A stretch of 64,000 bases of DNA, from contig JBPJFZ010000011.1 of assembly GCA_051208035.1 (NCBI GenBank), positions 124,001 to 188,000 on the forward strand, in the 5' to 3' direction. Source of the stretch: JACKOB01 sp024234575. GTDB taxonomy: Bacteria > Pseudomonadota > Gammaproteobacteria > Pseudomonadales > Oleiphilaceae. Made by a program: the position numbers and the translations under genes. Below the pieces are notes generated by a model. The model made no database searches. It had not been told where the DNA came from and saw only the letters and a program-made list of their open reading frames with translations. Below, in pieces: positions 55,543 through 64,000 of this stretch; the first letter of the stretch is position 1, and each line of letters opens with the position of its first letter.

Positions 55543-56595
55543 TAACCAGAAAAAACGATCTGAGTCCGGACTCTTGCAGGTGCAAGTATAGCGGTGCCTA
55601 CCTGCGGGTAATGCTGACGGTGCTTGTACAACTATCTCGCTGTTAATCACGGCGCTAACCAGGCGTTCGCCTGCTGCATTAAAGCACTGACTACCGGCAA
55701 GTATATACGGGTCATTCGATTCGATAATGAGTTTCGGCGGATTGTGCGGGCCATTTATATGGATAGGGTTGTCATGTTCAACATGATATTTAGCGGGAAA
55801 CGGCAGGCTTAACAGCTTTACCGATAAGGTTTCTAAATTCGCATGCTGGCCAGAAGCAGGGAAACGAGGTAAAGCACCAAAATCACTCAGATAACCGAGT
55901 GCGCCAGAGTGCTGCCCGAAGCCTGTGAACCCTGATTGTGTGACCAACACTGCCAGTTCTGCGTTGTATTCACCATAAGGGAAAGCAAACAGCCTGCTTT
56001 TTATACCAAGATTTAATGCGATCAGTTCATTGGCTTTAGCAATTTCCTCTTGCATGGTTGATTTCCACAAAGCAGGTGATTTAAGCAACTCACCTGAAAC
56101 CATGTTTAAATGGCGATGCGAGTGGTTTGCCGGTGTCATAAGTCCATACTTAACCATCTCTTTAAGGTTTTCCCAAGAGCATTGAGAGCTATACTGTTTT
56201 TCAATGGCATCCGTGCTGATAAACAATGTAAAAGGGATCTTATACTTTTTAAGAATTGGCCATGCCGTATCACACACAGAAATATTTGCGTCATCAAACG
56301 TGATTGCCACCACTTTGTCGGTGGCAAACGCTTTCTTTTTGCGCAGGGTAGAAACCACTTCAGTCAGTGGAAGAATGGTGAAGTTGTTATCCCGTAACCA
56401 CTTGATATGCAGTGTTAAGGTCTCTGGCGTAATGCTTGTGGTAACGGGGGTGTCGTAGCCAACGTTGTGATATTGTAAGACAACTGCAGACTGATTCACC
56501 GCTGCAGAAGCAGGGCCCAAATAGGAAGCCAGTGCCACTATTATCAAAACAGGTACTATTATCAAAACAGGTACTATCTTTAGTGTTGTAATCAT
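55519..56595 (-). CDS. Secreted polysaccharide deacetylase (NodB fold)
   Basis: This 358-residue hydrolase has the NodB motifs: ITFDDAN (metal and catalytic Asp), NHSHRHLN (metal His pair) and FAFPYGEYN. A final ~80 residues form a beta-rich domain with PNHIHINGPHNPP-like spacing and paired cysteines. It would remove acetyl groups from an exported or cell-wall polysaccharide. The signal peptide core contains a six-residue duplication (PVLIIV PVLIIV) caused by an 18-bp DNA repeat. Confidence 0.85.
   Translation of the reverse strand: MITTLKIVPVLIIVPVLIIVALASYLGPASAAVNQSAVVLQYHNVGYDTPVTTSITPETLTLHIKWLRDNNFTILPLTEVVSTLRKKKAFATDKVVAITFDDANISVCDTAWPILKKYKIPFTLFISTDAIEKQYSSQCSWENLKEMVKYGLMTPANHSHRHLNMVSGELLKSPALWKSTMQEEIAKANELIALNLGIKSRLFAFPYGEYNAELAVLVTQSGFTGFGQHSGALGYLSDFGALPRFPASGQHANLETLSVKLLSLPFPAKYHVEHDNPIHINGPHNPPKLIIESNDPYILAGSQCFNAAGERLVSAVINSEIVVQAPSALPAGRHRYTCTCKSPDSDRFFWLSQQWLVE
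56537..56572. repeat. 18-bp tandem repeat in the deacetylase signal peptide
   Basis: The unit ACTATTATCAAAACAGGT is present twice exactly (56537-56554, 56555-56572) with a partial third start. It lengthens the hydrophobic core of the signal peptide by six residues per copy and keeps the frame. Confidence 0.95.
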
Positions 56596-56644
56596 TAGTT
56601 AACATTCTTATTTTTAGAACAATCTTAACGAACCTGGTAACAAG

Positions 56645-57625
56645 ATGAAACGATTTAAAAATATACTGTGTGTCGCCGAACCCGACGAAAGCTCAAAGGC
56701 GGCAGTCATTCATGCTGTGTCACTTGCGAAAGCAAACAATGCACAATTGTCGGTAGTTTGTACAGTAAAGCGGCCAGATTCATTTATTCCATTAATACAT
56801 AAACAGGAAGAGCTGGAAAAAACGTTAGCTGAAGTTATCGATGCCAAAGCGAAGGCACTGAAAAGTTTTTTACAGCCCTATGTTAAAGACCTGAATGTTG
56901 CGATTACAGTGCATACTGGTATTAAATTCATCGAAGTTATTCGGGACGTTCTGCGCAACAAACGTGATCTGGTTATTAAGTGTTGCGACACAGATAGCTG
57001 GATAGAGCGTTTGTTTGGCAGCGATGATATGCACCTGCTGCGTAAATGTCCTTGCCCGGTTTTAATGTTAACCCCAGAGCAAACTAAACCTTTCTCAAAC
57101 CTGCTGGCCACAGTGGATGTCACCGAAAACAATTTTGATGAGAAAGATGACTTTCGCGAACAAAGCCAGCTTAACAAGCTTGTTTTAGAGCACTCATCAA
57201 TACTGGCAGCAAGCGCAGCAGAGCTGCATATCGGCAGCGTATGGGATGCCTATGGTGAAGACTTTATCCGTTATGGCGCTTTTTCACATATGACGGATAA
57301 AGAAGTAGATGACTATGTTGAGCAGACGCGACAAGGTTACACAGCCTTACTGGATAGGTTGTTGCGGGACCTCATCAAGGCAATGAGCAAAGAAGAGGCT
57401 GCGGCCTTTCGGCCCGTGGTGCACTTGGTAAAAGGTCAGCCAACCAGAGAAATACCGCAGCTGGTAAAACAGCACAATATTGATCTTATCATCATGGGTA
57501 CAGTTGCCAGAACAGGTATCCCCGGTTTTATTATCGGCAACACGGCAGAAATTATCCTGGAACAAGTGCAATGCTCTGTATTGGCGATTAAACCGGACGG
57601 CTTCTTAAGCCCTATCACTTTGTAA
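56645..57625 (+). CDS. uspE: UspE-like tandem universal stress protein
   Basis: The 326 residues hold two Usp domains: about 1-145 (NILCVAEPDESSKAAVIHAV) and about 155-320 (GTVARTGIPGFIIGNTAE, an ATP-type loop). Length and order match UspE, which in many gammaproteobacteria responds to stress and low oxygen. It is divergent from the deacetylase. Confidence 0.88.
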   Translation: MKRFKNILCVAEPDESSKAAVIHAVSLAKANNAQLSVVCTVKRPDSFIPLIHKQEELEKTLAEVIDAKAKALKSFLQPYVKDLNVAITVHTGIKFIEVIRDVLRNKRDLVIKCCDTDSWIERLFGSDDMHLLRKCPCPVLMLTPEQTKPFSNLLATVDVTENNFDEKDDFREQSQLNKLVLEHSSILAASAAELHIGSVWDAYGEDFIRYGAFSHMTDKEVDDYVEQTRQGYTALLDRLLRDLIKAMSKEEAAAFRPVVHLVKGQPTREIPQLVKQHNIDLIIMGTVARTGIPGFIIGNTAEIILEQVQCSVLAIKPDGFLSPITL

Positions 57626-57748
57626 AAACTTTGAAAGATGTAAGCCAACTGCTGTCAGGAATGTCACTTTATCTTTGCAACGTCAGCAAAAAGATATGCA
57701 ATGACAGCCATCACGCTACTCACCACAATTTAGTTGTTCTGACAACGA

Positions 57749-58000
57749 TTAACGCTTGCCACCATTTTTATGAAAGTACAAATCAGTAAAGCCCATTTTA
57801 AGAAACTCGGCATCCCGATAGTTTCTTGCCGCATGCTTATCCCGGGTAATAGACTGCAGCTCTTGTTCCATTTTTAGAAACTTTGTTAGATCGATGCCTT
57901 CAGCATGTGCAACCGCCTCATGCATATTGCGAAACTCGCTGTAAGAAAAATTTATTTCTTTCGCGACACCGTTATATTCGTAAGTTACCTTATGCGCCAT
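57749..58000 (-). CDS. Hypothetical protein
   Basis: An 83-residue protein starting MAHKVTYEYNGV, with a basic C terminus (FHKNGGKR). AGG lies about seven bases before ATG 58000; the ATG at 58018 is an alternative. I do not recognise a family. It lies 60 bases after the PhzF-like gene on the same strand and may share its transcript. Confidence 0.62.
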   Translation of the reverse strand: MAHKVTYEYNGVAKEINFSYSEFRNMHEAVAHAEGIDLTKFLKMEQELQSITRDKHAARNYRDAEFLKMGFTDLYFHKNGGKR

Positions 58001-58060
58001 ATCGACACCTATAGTCATTAATATGGCGGCATAATACCACCTTAATCTTCAATGCAAAAA

Positions 58061-58963
58061 TCAAGGATAGAGCAGGGTACCTTCACCCATTTTAATCACC
58101 CGCCCGCCAATTCGACATTGCGTTTCTTTGCCAGAACGCTTATCAAACTCGGCATGAATAACACTCTTTCTCGTTGTTAAACTACCACGATCAATCGCAA
58201 AGGTATGGGTACCCTCGGTTGTCGATACCTGTGCTGCCAGATAGGCGATAAATTCGGGCAGTACACTGCCAATAGGAGGAAACTCATTTTGGGGCGTAAA
58301 CTGTGACAGCAACCGCCCATGAAATGCAGTTGTGCCGGTGATACTGCCTGGTGCAAAAAGGAAAATATCAGACGCATACACATCGGCAAGCAACTCTGAC
58401 CACTGGCTTGAATCGAGGCAAACCTTCAAAATATGCTCATGCTTGGTAAAGGGTACAACAAGAATGGGCCGATCAACACTTACCAACAGCGGCTTGTACT
58501 TACTAAAACTTATGTGCTTGGCATCTGTGTTCAGCGCCGCAGCTATCCGACTTATCTCTGGCGTATAATTGTCTACGGTTACAGATAAGGTGCGTCGATA
58601 CTGGATATTGCCAATGCCGTTCTCAGATTTGTCGATAAAGCTTTCAATGGTATACGCAGGTTCTTTAATCACTAAGGCAGAAAATGCCCCTTCATCCTGG
58701 GCCAGCCCCAGCTCATAACCCATATAGGACGCTGCAAGCGTCGTGTGGGCACCAAACTCTGTTTTTGCACTGCTGTTATACACACTGAATGGCTGGGTTT
58801 TGTTAGATTTATCAATAAAAACCGTTTCTGTTTGCTTGAACTCGCTGGCAATACAAAGCTTCAAATCGTCTGTTATTGAAGTTTCAAGCTCTACAACAGG
58901 TATTTGTGTACCTTGAAAAGGCGCATCGGCAAAAACATCCAGTAGAGAGAATTTAATCGGCAT
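58061..58963 (-). CDS. PhzF-family isomerase-like protein
   Basis: This 300-residue protein has the two-lobed PhzF/diaminopimelate-epimerase fold. The start KFSLLDVFADAPFQGTQIPV and the catalytic glutamate in QTETVF are typical, followed by FGAHTTLAASY. Only the name links it to phenazine; most members have unknown substrates. The first half is more conserved than the second. A Tn3 transposase gene begins shortly upstream, so its promoter may be close to the insertion boundary. Confidence 0.85.
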   Translation of the reverse strand: MPIKFSLLDVFADAPFQGTQIPVVELETSITDDLKLCIASEFKQTETVFIDKSNKTQPFSVYNSSAKTEFGAHTTLAASYMGYELGLAQDEGAFSALVIKEPAYTIESFIDKSENGIGNIQYRRTLSVTVDNYTPEISRIAAALNTDAKHISFSKYKPLLVSVDRPILVVPFTKHEHILKVCLDSSQWSELLADVYASDIFLFAPGSITGTTAFHGRLLSQFTPQNEFPPIGSVLPEFIAYLAAQVSTTEGTHTFAIDRGSLTTRKSVIHAEFDKRSGKETQCRIGGRVIKMGEGTLLYP

Positions 58964-59095
58964 GAAATTTGTCCTTTCAAATCAATGAGTGGAAGACACT
59001 ATCTCTTTAGTATGCAGGCTCCTCAACAATATAGGGAGCAGATTTTACATTGAGGGTCGTAACTTACTGTTATATTGGGAAATATCTTCTGAGTT

Positions 59096-62000
59096 TTATA
59101 GCTTGATAGACCTAATTTTATCCATATCAAAACGAGCATCATTAGAGGCCTTCCTTCTGAAATCGTATTCGCCACGTAAATTAACGTGCTTCCATGTTAT
59201 CACTGAGCCCTGACTGATTGATTCAATGAGATCTCTTCTATCGTTAGGATCTGACGTGTCAGCTACAAGGTCGGATAAATATAAATAGTTCCAGAGTATG
59301 ATTGAGTTCTGGAGAAGCAGCTTGCACGCTGTTGCAACCTCCTGGTCAGCTAGAACACCTTCTTGAAAGGCTTGGTCGTTGTCAAAGAATACCGCTCGAG
59401 AGAATCTATTCGAAAGCTCGACTCTATTGAGTTGCTTTTGTATTTGTTGTCTTAGATCTTCGTCATCGAAATAAGTCAGAATGAACTGTGATTTAATAAT
59501 CCTTCCAAACTCTTTAAGTGCCCGATACAAGGGGTGCTCCTTAGAGTATGAGCTTAATCGTTTAAAAAGCTGTGAGGCAGTAGCGTGCTTCATCTTAATC
59601 GTTGCAATGAATCTTAAGATATCATCCCAGTGATCAAGTATTAGATTTTTGCTGACAGGACGACTTGGAAGTAGACGATATCCTTTCTCGTAAAAAGTTT
59701 TTCGCGCAGAAAAGCTATATATTTGCTGATTCCCGATATTGGCAAGTCTTGGTGCAAACGCTATCCCCAAAAAGTGCGACACAGCGAAGATCTGCTCTGT
59801 ATAACCATGTGTATCGGTTGAATGTACCTGCCTGAGATCCGTCACTTCATTTTGGAGTAAACCATCAATGACGTATGGTGCCTCACGATCGGAAGCGCTG
59901 AAAACAGAGTTGTGGAATAAGGACTGCTTTTCATCAATGAATGTATAAATTGTGACGCCTTTGTCTTTACCAAAATATTTGTAGGAATGATTTGCGTGCA
60001 AGCAATCTACATCGACGTTTACCTTTCTACCATCACTCGATGAGTGGAGAATTTCCGGGTCCTTTAGATAAGCGCTGGATAATTTTAAGTTGTGGATTGC
60101 ATCTACGATGCGGTTATTAGCTTTTCTCATATTTTCTAAGCTGAAAAACCAGTTAACCGTGTTGTGCAGCGTGTGCTCCTGTATACCAGCGGAAATACTC
60201 GCTAGTTTGCCTAAGCCAATATTACAGCCCTTCGCAAGAATACCTGCCATTAGAGTTTCTTCCTTTGGTTTCATCTTTACATTTTTAGGACTCAGGTGTT
60301 TAAAATCATCAGTAAACTGGCATACCTGGTTTACTTCCTTAAGTAGTTGGAGAATTGGAATATATCCATCTTGGGATAGGGCATCCGAAATGAATGATTT
60401 CTCTTGAAAGTCAGTTTTTGGCGTGTTCACTTTAGATACTCGGCCATCTTTAAAAGTGAGCGCGGTATTTATCCCGTCGGCTAAGTGCTTGTTAACAATC
60501 TTGTACTTCTTGTGAAGCCCCAATTTTAAGCCCGCTAAATATGCTTCGCCGTCTATGTATTCAAGTAGATTGCACTCGCGCAAGATCTGATATTTTCTAG
60601 CCTCCCAATATTCTTTATCAATCATGTAGTCTTGAATGCTGCGGAAGCGATATGAGTAGGCTAAATTTAAGTCCCCGGACTTGATTGCTTTAGAGATATA
60701 GATGAACAGCAGGCACTTATAAAGAGGGATTGAAAAGTCATTGCGCTCAACATTAGCTAGATCTTGCTTTGACAGAAACTTAATAGGAGGAGATTTGCCG
60801 ACATTGCCCTCTGACTCTTGAAAATGAGCTACTGCTTCTAATAAATCCTTTGCCTTGGAGGTACTATCAAATTTGAGAGCACGTACGATAGGGGTTGCTT
60901 TAAGTTGAAGTCTCAAAGAAAGCGATTCGAGCAGTTGATAGTACGTATGATTTTTATTTTCTTTTCTCAGCTGATTATCCAGATCTTCTAACAAACTATA
61001 GTCAATTTCGTTGTTCTTTTGGTAATCAAAAACCAGCTCTTCTATCTTGTGATATTTTTCGTTGGGCGTTGCAGATACGCTTTCAACGATTGAGATAATT
61101 TCTTTTGCTAGCTTTGAAATAGATTTATGAGATTTGCTTAACTCGTGAATTGCCTTGTCTCGTTTTTCCTTCACAGATCGTTCGTGTTCAGCTTGTTTGC
61201 TTGAAGCTTTGTGCAACGTTGATGTCACCGACTTCATCAAAGCGTCTACGAGACTATCTTGTCGAATGAAGTAGTGATGCTTAACAAACCCCAGCAGGTG
61301 AAGATAAATGTTTTCTTTATCTGTAAATTGCGTCAGTTGCTGAATATCGGCTTTGCGTACCCACTCAGCATAATACCTAGTCGCCTTGTCATTTATATTT
61401 AATTCGTCATAAACATCTGCAAGCTGATCAAACATATCTTTAAAAACGATCATGTTATTCACGTTTTGCTTAATATCTTTTGGCCGCATGGACTGATCAA
61501 TGTTCTTATATGATGCTAGCGGGGTAGTTGTTCTGCTTCCTGCAGTTATGGGAGTTAATAGGGAGTCCAGCAATTCTGAATGAGCCGGTTTAATCGCCCT
61601 GCGAAGATTAGAAATTTGATTCTTCTCTGACTCGTTGAAAGCATCTGTGATTATTGTGTTTAATTCACTTAAGCTCGGAATAGCTACTTGGTGTTTCCAG
61701 CAAGCATCTGTAAGCGCGTCGAAAATAAATTTTGGTTGTTCTTTTTGAGCAGCAAAATTCTGCGCTAAACCTACTAGAGTTTCAGTCATACTACTGTCAT
61801 AAGATTCCCAGTTCAGGAAATCCAGAATCTTGATTCTGTGCCTGGTAACTAGAGATCCAGCGTAGATAGTCAATGAAGTAGGGGGTTCAACGCTTAAAGT
61901 TTTAGCAACATGGTTGATATCTCGCTTTCCAAATTGGGCAGAATTGAAAAAGCGAGCTCGAGATCTGAAGTAACCAAGCTGCAAAACAAAGCCAATTCGG

Positions 62001-62143
62001 CTTTCGATCGGATGAATTCGAGTTATGCTTGATTTCAGTTCAGATGGAATCGAGAAGTAACGTTGACGATCTTCCTTGGAAAATTTAGGAGGGGTGTCGA
62101 ACAACTGTCTTTCTGCGTCGTTCAAAATATTGATAACTGGCAT
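59096..62143 (-). CDS. tnpA: Tn3-family transposase TnpA
   Basis: The 1015-residue protein matches Tn3 transposase in length and order. The N terminus has the DUF4158-type domain (KFSKEDRQRYFSIPSELK). Catalytic segments are SSDGRKVNVDVD, STDTHGYTEQIF and QLNRVELSNRFSR, which supply the two aspartates and the glutamate. The frame is intact. It moves DNA by replicative transposition. Its stop lies about 40 bases from a possible terminal repeat, as is usual for the family. Confidence 0.93.
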   Translation of the reverse strand: MPVINILNDAERQLFDTPPKFSKEDRQRYFSIPSELKSSITRIHPIESRIGFVLQLGYFRSRARFFNSAQFGKRDINHVAKTLSVEPPTSLTIYAGSLVTRHRIKILDFLNWESYDSSMTETLVGLAQNFAAQKEQPKFIFDALTDACWKHQVAIPSLSELNTIITDAFNESEKNQISNLRRAIKPAHSELLDSLLTPITAGSRTTTPLASYKNIDQSMRPKDIKQNVNNMIVFKDMFDQLADVYDELNINDKATRYYAEWVRKADIQQLTQFTDKENIYLHLLGFVKHHYFIRQDSLVDALMKSVTSTLHKASSKQAEHERSVKEKRDKAIHELSKSHKSISKLAKEIISIVESVSATPNEKYHKIEELVFDYQKNNEIDYSLLEDLDNQLRKENKNHTYYQLLESLSLRLQLKATPIVRALKFDSTSKAKDLLEAVAHFQESEGNVGKSPPIKFLSKQDLANVERNDFSIPLYKCLLFIYISKAIKSGDLNLAYSYRFRSIQDYMIDKEYWEARKYQILRECNLLEYIDGEAYLAGLKLGLHKKYKIVNKHLADGINTALTFKDGRVSKVNTPKTDFQEKSFISDALSQDGYIPILQLLKEVNQVCQFTDDFKHLSPKNVKMKPKEETLMAGILAKGCNIGLGKLASISAGIQEHTLHNTVNWFFSLENMRKANNRIVDAIHNLKLSSAYLKDPEILHSSSDGRKVNVDVDCLHANHSYKYFGKDKGVTIYTFIDEKQSLFHNSVFSASDREAPYVIDGLLQNEVTDLRQVHSTDTHGYTEQIFAVSHFLGIAFAPRLANIGNQQIYSFSARKTFYEKGYRLLPSRPVSKNLILDHWDDILRFIATIKMKHATASQLFKRLSSYSKEHPLYRALKEFGRIIKSQFILTYFDDEDLRQQIQKQLNRVELSNRFSRAVFFDNDQAFQEGVLADQEVATACKLLLQNSIILWNYLYLSDLVADTSDPNDRRDLIESISQGSVITWKHVNLRGEYDFRRKASNDARFDMDKIRSIKL

Positions 62144-62234
62144 ATTACTACGCTCTTATTGTTATGGTGCGTAATTACTTATCGGTACTCATCAAGAAAA
62201 GCTTAGTATCGAGTGAGCCAGCCCCATAACCAGC

Positions 62235-62255
62235 AAAACCGCACAAGGCGGTTTT
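62235..62255. terminator. Hairpin upstream of tnpA
   Basis: AAAACCGC and GCGGTTTT form a perfect 8-bp stem with loop ACAAG. T-rich flanks on each side allow termination in both directions, perhaps shielding tnpA from outside transcription. Confidence 0.6.
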
Positions 62256-62481
62256 AATGCGAGACGAAAGTTAGTAAGGCTTTGTCTCTGATAGCGCCTC
62301 CCCCAGAAGCCGTGTTTAGAGTATGAAAGCGTGAGCGGTATGTCAACGATTCACGTCATTCACGTTTATCGGCTTTGATGAGAAAGCGGACGAAAACGCT
62401 CATTACTATTTCAGCCTAAATCTGCTGTTTTGAGTCCCATAATCTCGAATGTTTCTTTAGCGCTGATTATTCACATTCCGA

Positions 62482-62510
62482 TTGACTTTCTAACACAAAT
62501 AAACTATTTT
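62482..62510 (+). promoter_or_regulatory. Probable yafNO promoter
   Basis: TTGACT (62482-62487) and TATTTT (62505-62510) are 17 bases apart. An imperfect palindrome (AGAC...GTCT) just downstream may be the operator bound by the antitoxin. Confidence 0.5.
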
Positions 62511-62576
62511 TAGACCATTATTTAGTCTTTTTTTGGCGTTATTCTTTTGTGACTAGTCAATACATAGGTGGTGCAT

Positions 62577-62900
62577 ATGCCAATTACTGATCGAATTCTC
62601 ACAGATCAGACTGTTTCGGTTTCTAATCTGAAGTCAGATCCAAATGGCGTGTTTCGTGATGCTGAAAATGGCGCCATAGCTGTCTTATCTCATAATAAGC
62701 CGAAAGGTTACTTTGTCTCTCCTAAAGACTATGAACTTATGATCAACATTATTGATGAGTGGCGAAAAGAACACCCCGATCAGGCAACATACACAGCTAG
62801 TTTTAACCCTAATGCAGAAAGACTTAGTGCCATTTCTCAATTAGGGGCAGAAATCTTGTTGAGCGCTACCAGCGAAGAACTCAACTCATATTCTGAATAA
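62577..62900 (+). CDS. yafN: YafN-type antitoxin
   Basis: This is a 107-residue Phd/YefM-fold antitoxin. The N-terminal DNA-binding part has VSVSNLKSDPNGVFRDAENG and AVLSHNKPKGYFVSPKDYE; the C-terminal part wraps the toxin. AGGTGG precedes ATG 62577. It overlaps the toxin start by one base (TAATG), so translation is coupled. It should repress its own promoter. Confidence 0.87.
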   Translation: MPITDRILTDQTVSVSNLKSDPNGVFRDAENGAIAVLSHNKPKGYFVSPKDYELMINIIDEWRKEHPDQATYTASFNPNAERLSAISQLGAEILLSATSEELNSYSE

Positions 62901-63292
62901 TGAAGATATATAAAAGCGCCATCATCCAAAAGCAACTGTCGGCTTCCGAACTACAGAATTTAGAGTCTGACTTTCGTCGATATAAAGAACTGAATCAAAT
63001 ACCAGACACCTTTGGAAGAGATGCCCTCTATGACCACCCAAACACGCTGCCGAGCGTGCAGCAAGAGGAAATCGCACACATCCACCTCGTCGACCCAAAA
63101 AATTGGCACGTAAGAACTGTACAGTTCAACAAAACTAGCGATACGCATTTGGTTTATTGTCCTGGTTTTATTGAGCGCGATGCTTATTTACTAATGGCAA
63201 TTCTTGCACCCGATGCACACAACCAAGCTAGGAAAAGATTAATCATGTGGAAACTAGCAGAAATGGCACAGGGTTTTCGCGAAAAGCATTAA
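62900..63292 (+). CDS. yafO: YafO-type ribosome-dependent endoribonuclease toxin
   Basis: The 130 residues closely follow E. coli YafO: SASELQNLESDFRRYKE, DTFGRDALYDHP, AHIHLVDP, HLVYCPGFIERDAYLLMAIL and RKRLIMWKLAEMAQGFR. YafO cuts mRNA on the ribosome and is held inactive by YafN. In E. coli the pair sits with dinB under SOS control; here it lies beside a Tn3 transposase. Confidence 0.9.
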   Translation: MKIYKSAIIQKQLSASELQNLESDFRRYKELNQIPDTFGRDALYDHPNTLPSVQQEEIAHIHLVDPKNWHVRTVQFNKTSDTHLVYCPGFIERDAYLLMAILAPDAHNQARKRLIMWKLAEMAQGFREKH

Positions 63293-63297
63293 ATTTA

Positions 63298-63996
63298 TTA
63301 GAAATCGTGCGCCAGACGAAAGCCTATGTATATTTCTTGAAGGGATCGTTCAGATGATCTAAGGTTTTTCGGTTCTATATAGTTACCAAACCCACCGCCA
63401 CGGACAGCTCGATAAAAAGGGCGATCATTACACTCTTTACTTGTCCATGCTTGTCCATTTGCTCCATGCGTTGAAGATTTATAGGAATGAGGGTCATAAC
63501 AGTCTGCTGTAAATTCATAAACGTTTCCGTACATATCAAAGAGCCCCCATGCGTTCGGAGCGTAGTTTTTCACTCTTTTTGGACCGTTACCGCAACCGCT
63601 ATAGTTCGCATTCGCACAACTAATTTCATTTCCCCAGCTAAAGAGCGTTTCACTGGCTGCTCTGGCGGCGTATTCCCATTCGGCTTCACTGGGTAAACGG
63701 TATTGCTTCCCTGTGACCTTATTTAGCCAAGGAATGAACTCATTTACTACTGCAAGATATTTCACTGGATACACGGGGCGATTCCCACGCCCTTCGCCGT
63801 CATCATCTACTCGTGAATCACATGCGCCTGCGGCAATACAGGCATCCCACTGAGCAAACGTGACTTCATGCTCCTGAAGATAAAAGGAAGGAATGCTCAC
63901 TTTATGCTTTGGCTTTTCTGTTTCGTGACATTTCATCTCTGGTGTTTCGATCGTGCAACCCATCCAGTAGGAACCCGCTGGTATTTTTACCATCAC
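63298..63996 (-). CDS. Formylglycine-generating-enzyme-like (SUMF1) protein, partial
   Basis: This is a SUMF1/FGE-sulfatase domain: HEVTFAQWDACIAAG, YRLPSEAEWEYAARAA, GNVYEF and AVRGGGFGN...GFRLA. True formylglycine enzymes need paired catalytic cysteines, which I do not see in the usual place, so this may be a non-catalytic or effector-type member. The N terminus probably lies beyond 64000. It is convergent with yafO, only five bases away. Confidence 0.82.
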   Translation of the reverse strand: MMVKIPAGSYWMGCTIETPEMKCHETEKPKHKVSIPSFYLQEHEVTFAQWDACIAAGACDSRVDDDGEGRGNRPVYPVKYLAVVNEFIPWLNKVTGKQYRLPSEAEWEYAARAASETLFSWGNEISCANANYSGCGNGPKRVKNYAPNAWGLFDMYGNVYEFTADCYDPHSYKSSTHGANGQAWTSKECNDRPFYRAVRGGGFGNYIEPKNLRSSERSLQEIYIGFRLAHDF

Positions 63997-64000
63997 TGGG

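Larger units (their letters stand above)
62144..62567. other. Noncoding segment between tnpA and yafN
   Basis: No gene is visible here. It holds a strong hairpin (62235-62255), a 9-bp direct repeat ATTCACGTC/ATTCACGTT near 62350-62367, and the yafNO promoter. It could contain the resolution site of the transposon, but I cannot show this. Confidence 0.45.
59054..63292. mobile_element. Tn3-family transposon segment, right end not located
   Basis: The segment holds a full-size Tn3 transposase and probably the yafNO toxin-antitoxin pair. A possible left terminal repeat starts near 59054 with GGGTCGTAACTTACTG, just outside the tnpA stop. I found no matching inverted end before 64000 and no resolvase gene, so the limits are guesses. 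Confidence 0.4.

Noticed and set aside
62144..64000. Searched for the right-hand Tn3 terminal repeat and integron attC sites
   Set aside because: No reverse complement of the left-end candidate and no proper attC boxes; the end may be outside the window.
1..64000. rRNA, tRNA and CRISPR arrays
   Set aside because: None seen by eye; a tRNA scan was not possible.

Overview
The window looks like the chromosome of a marine or halotolerant gammaproteobacterium of middling GC, by eye. The signs are YebG with a LexA box, the ydbH-ynbE-ydbL trio, a gammaproteobacterial-type ectABC-ask cluster with EctR, exosortase A / PEP-CTERM accessory genes, phasins, and a clade I (Tat-exported) nitrous-oxide reductase. 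I saw no rRNA, tRNA or CRISPR array.

Layout. 1-8.5 kb: the edge of an exosortase A-associated exopolysaccharide locus, with a PLP-dependent decarboxylase (cut by the window edge), an AMP-forming acyl-CoA ligase, a secreted serine protease, an HDOD protein, and the PrsR/PrsK two-component pair. 9-14 kb: a two-gene SDR/acyltransferase operon, then modABC for molybdate uptake. 14-27 kb: envelope and signalling genes, namely a permuted papain-fold amidase, a voltage-sensor-like membrane protein, a PhaI-like phasin, two GGDEF/EAL proteins, a PhaF-like protein with a helix-hairpin-helix tail, an SLC13 permease and a lipoprotein. 27-30 kb: a Ser/Thr kinase fused through one membrane segment to a periplasmic solute-binding-like sensor. 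30-39.6 kb: a complete nosRZDFYL cluster on the minus strand under a near-ideal class II FNR-type promoter, followed by a His-rich cation diffusion facilitator. 39.7-44.2 kb: a tandemly duplicated HAD protein, yebG, a small zinc-ribbon membrane protein and bioA. 44.2-48.9 kb: divergent ectR / ectA-ectB-ectC-ask_ect with three EctR-like operators. 49-59 kb: trhO, ydbH-ynbE-ydbL, a Na/Pi cotransporter, a polysaccharide deacetylase, a UspE-like protein and a PhzF-like protein. 59-64 kb: a probable mobile segment with a Tn3-family transposase, a YafN-YafO toxin-antitoxin pair, and a formylglycine-generating-enzyme-like gene cut by the window edge.

How the genes fit together. ModABC would feed molybdenum enzymes such as nitrate reductase, while NosRZDFYL carries out the last denitrification step, so the cell is probably a facultative N2O respirer. 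EctABC with the ectoine-specific aspartokinase makes ectoine under salt stress. PrsK/PrsR and the two exosortase-associated enzymes point to a biofilm exopolysaccharide programme, and several c-di-GMP proteins lie nearby. The phasin and the PhaF-like protein point to polyhydroxyalkanoate granules.

The items most worth a second look are the kinase/periplasmic-sensor fusion, the double HAD protein in which both copies lack the second catalytic aspartate, the triple EctR-like operator array, the PhaF-like protein with a DNA-binding-type C terminus, and an orphan strong terminator downstream of modC that may end a small RNA. All calls come from reading motifs and context; no database search was run.
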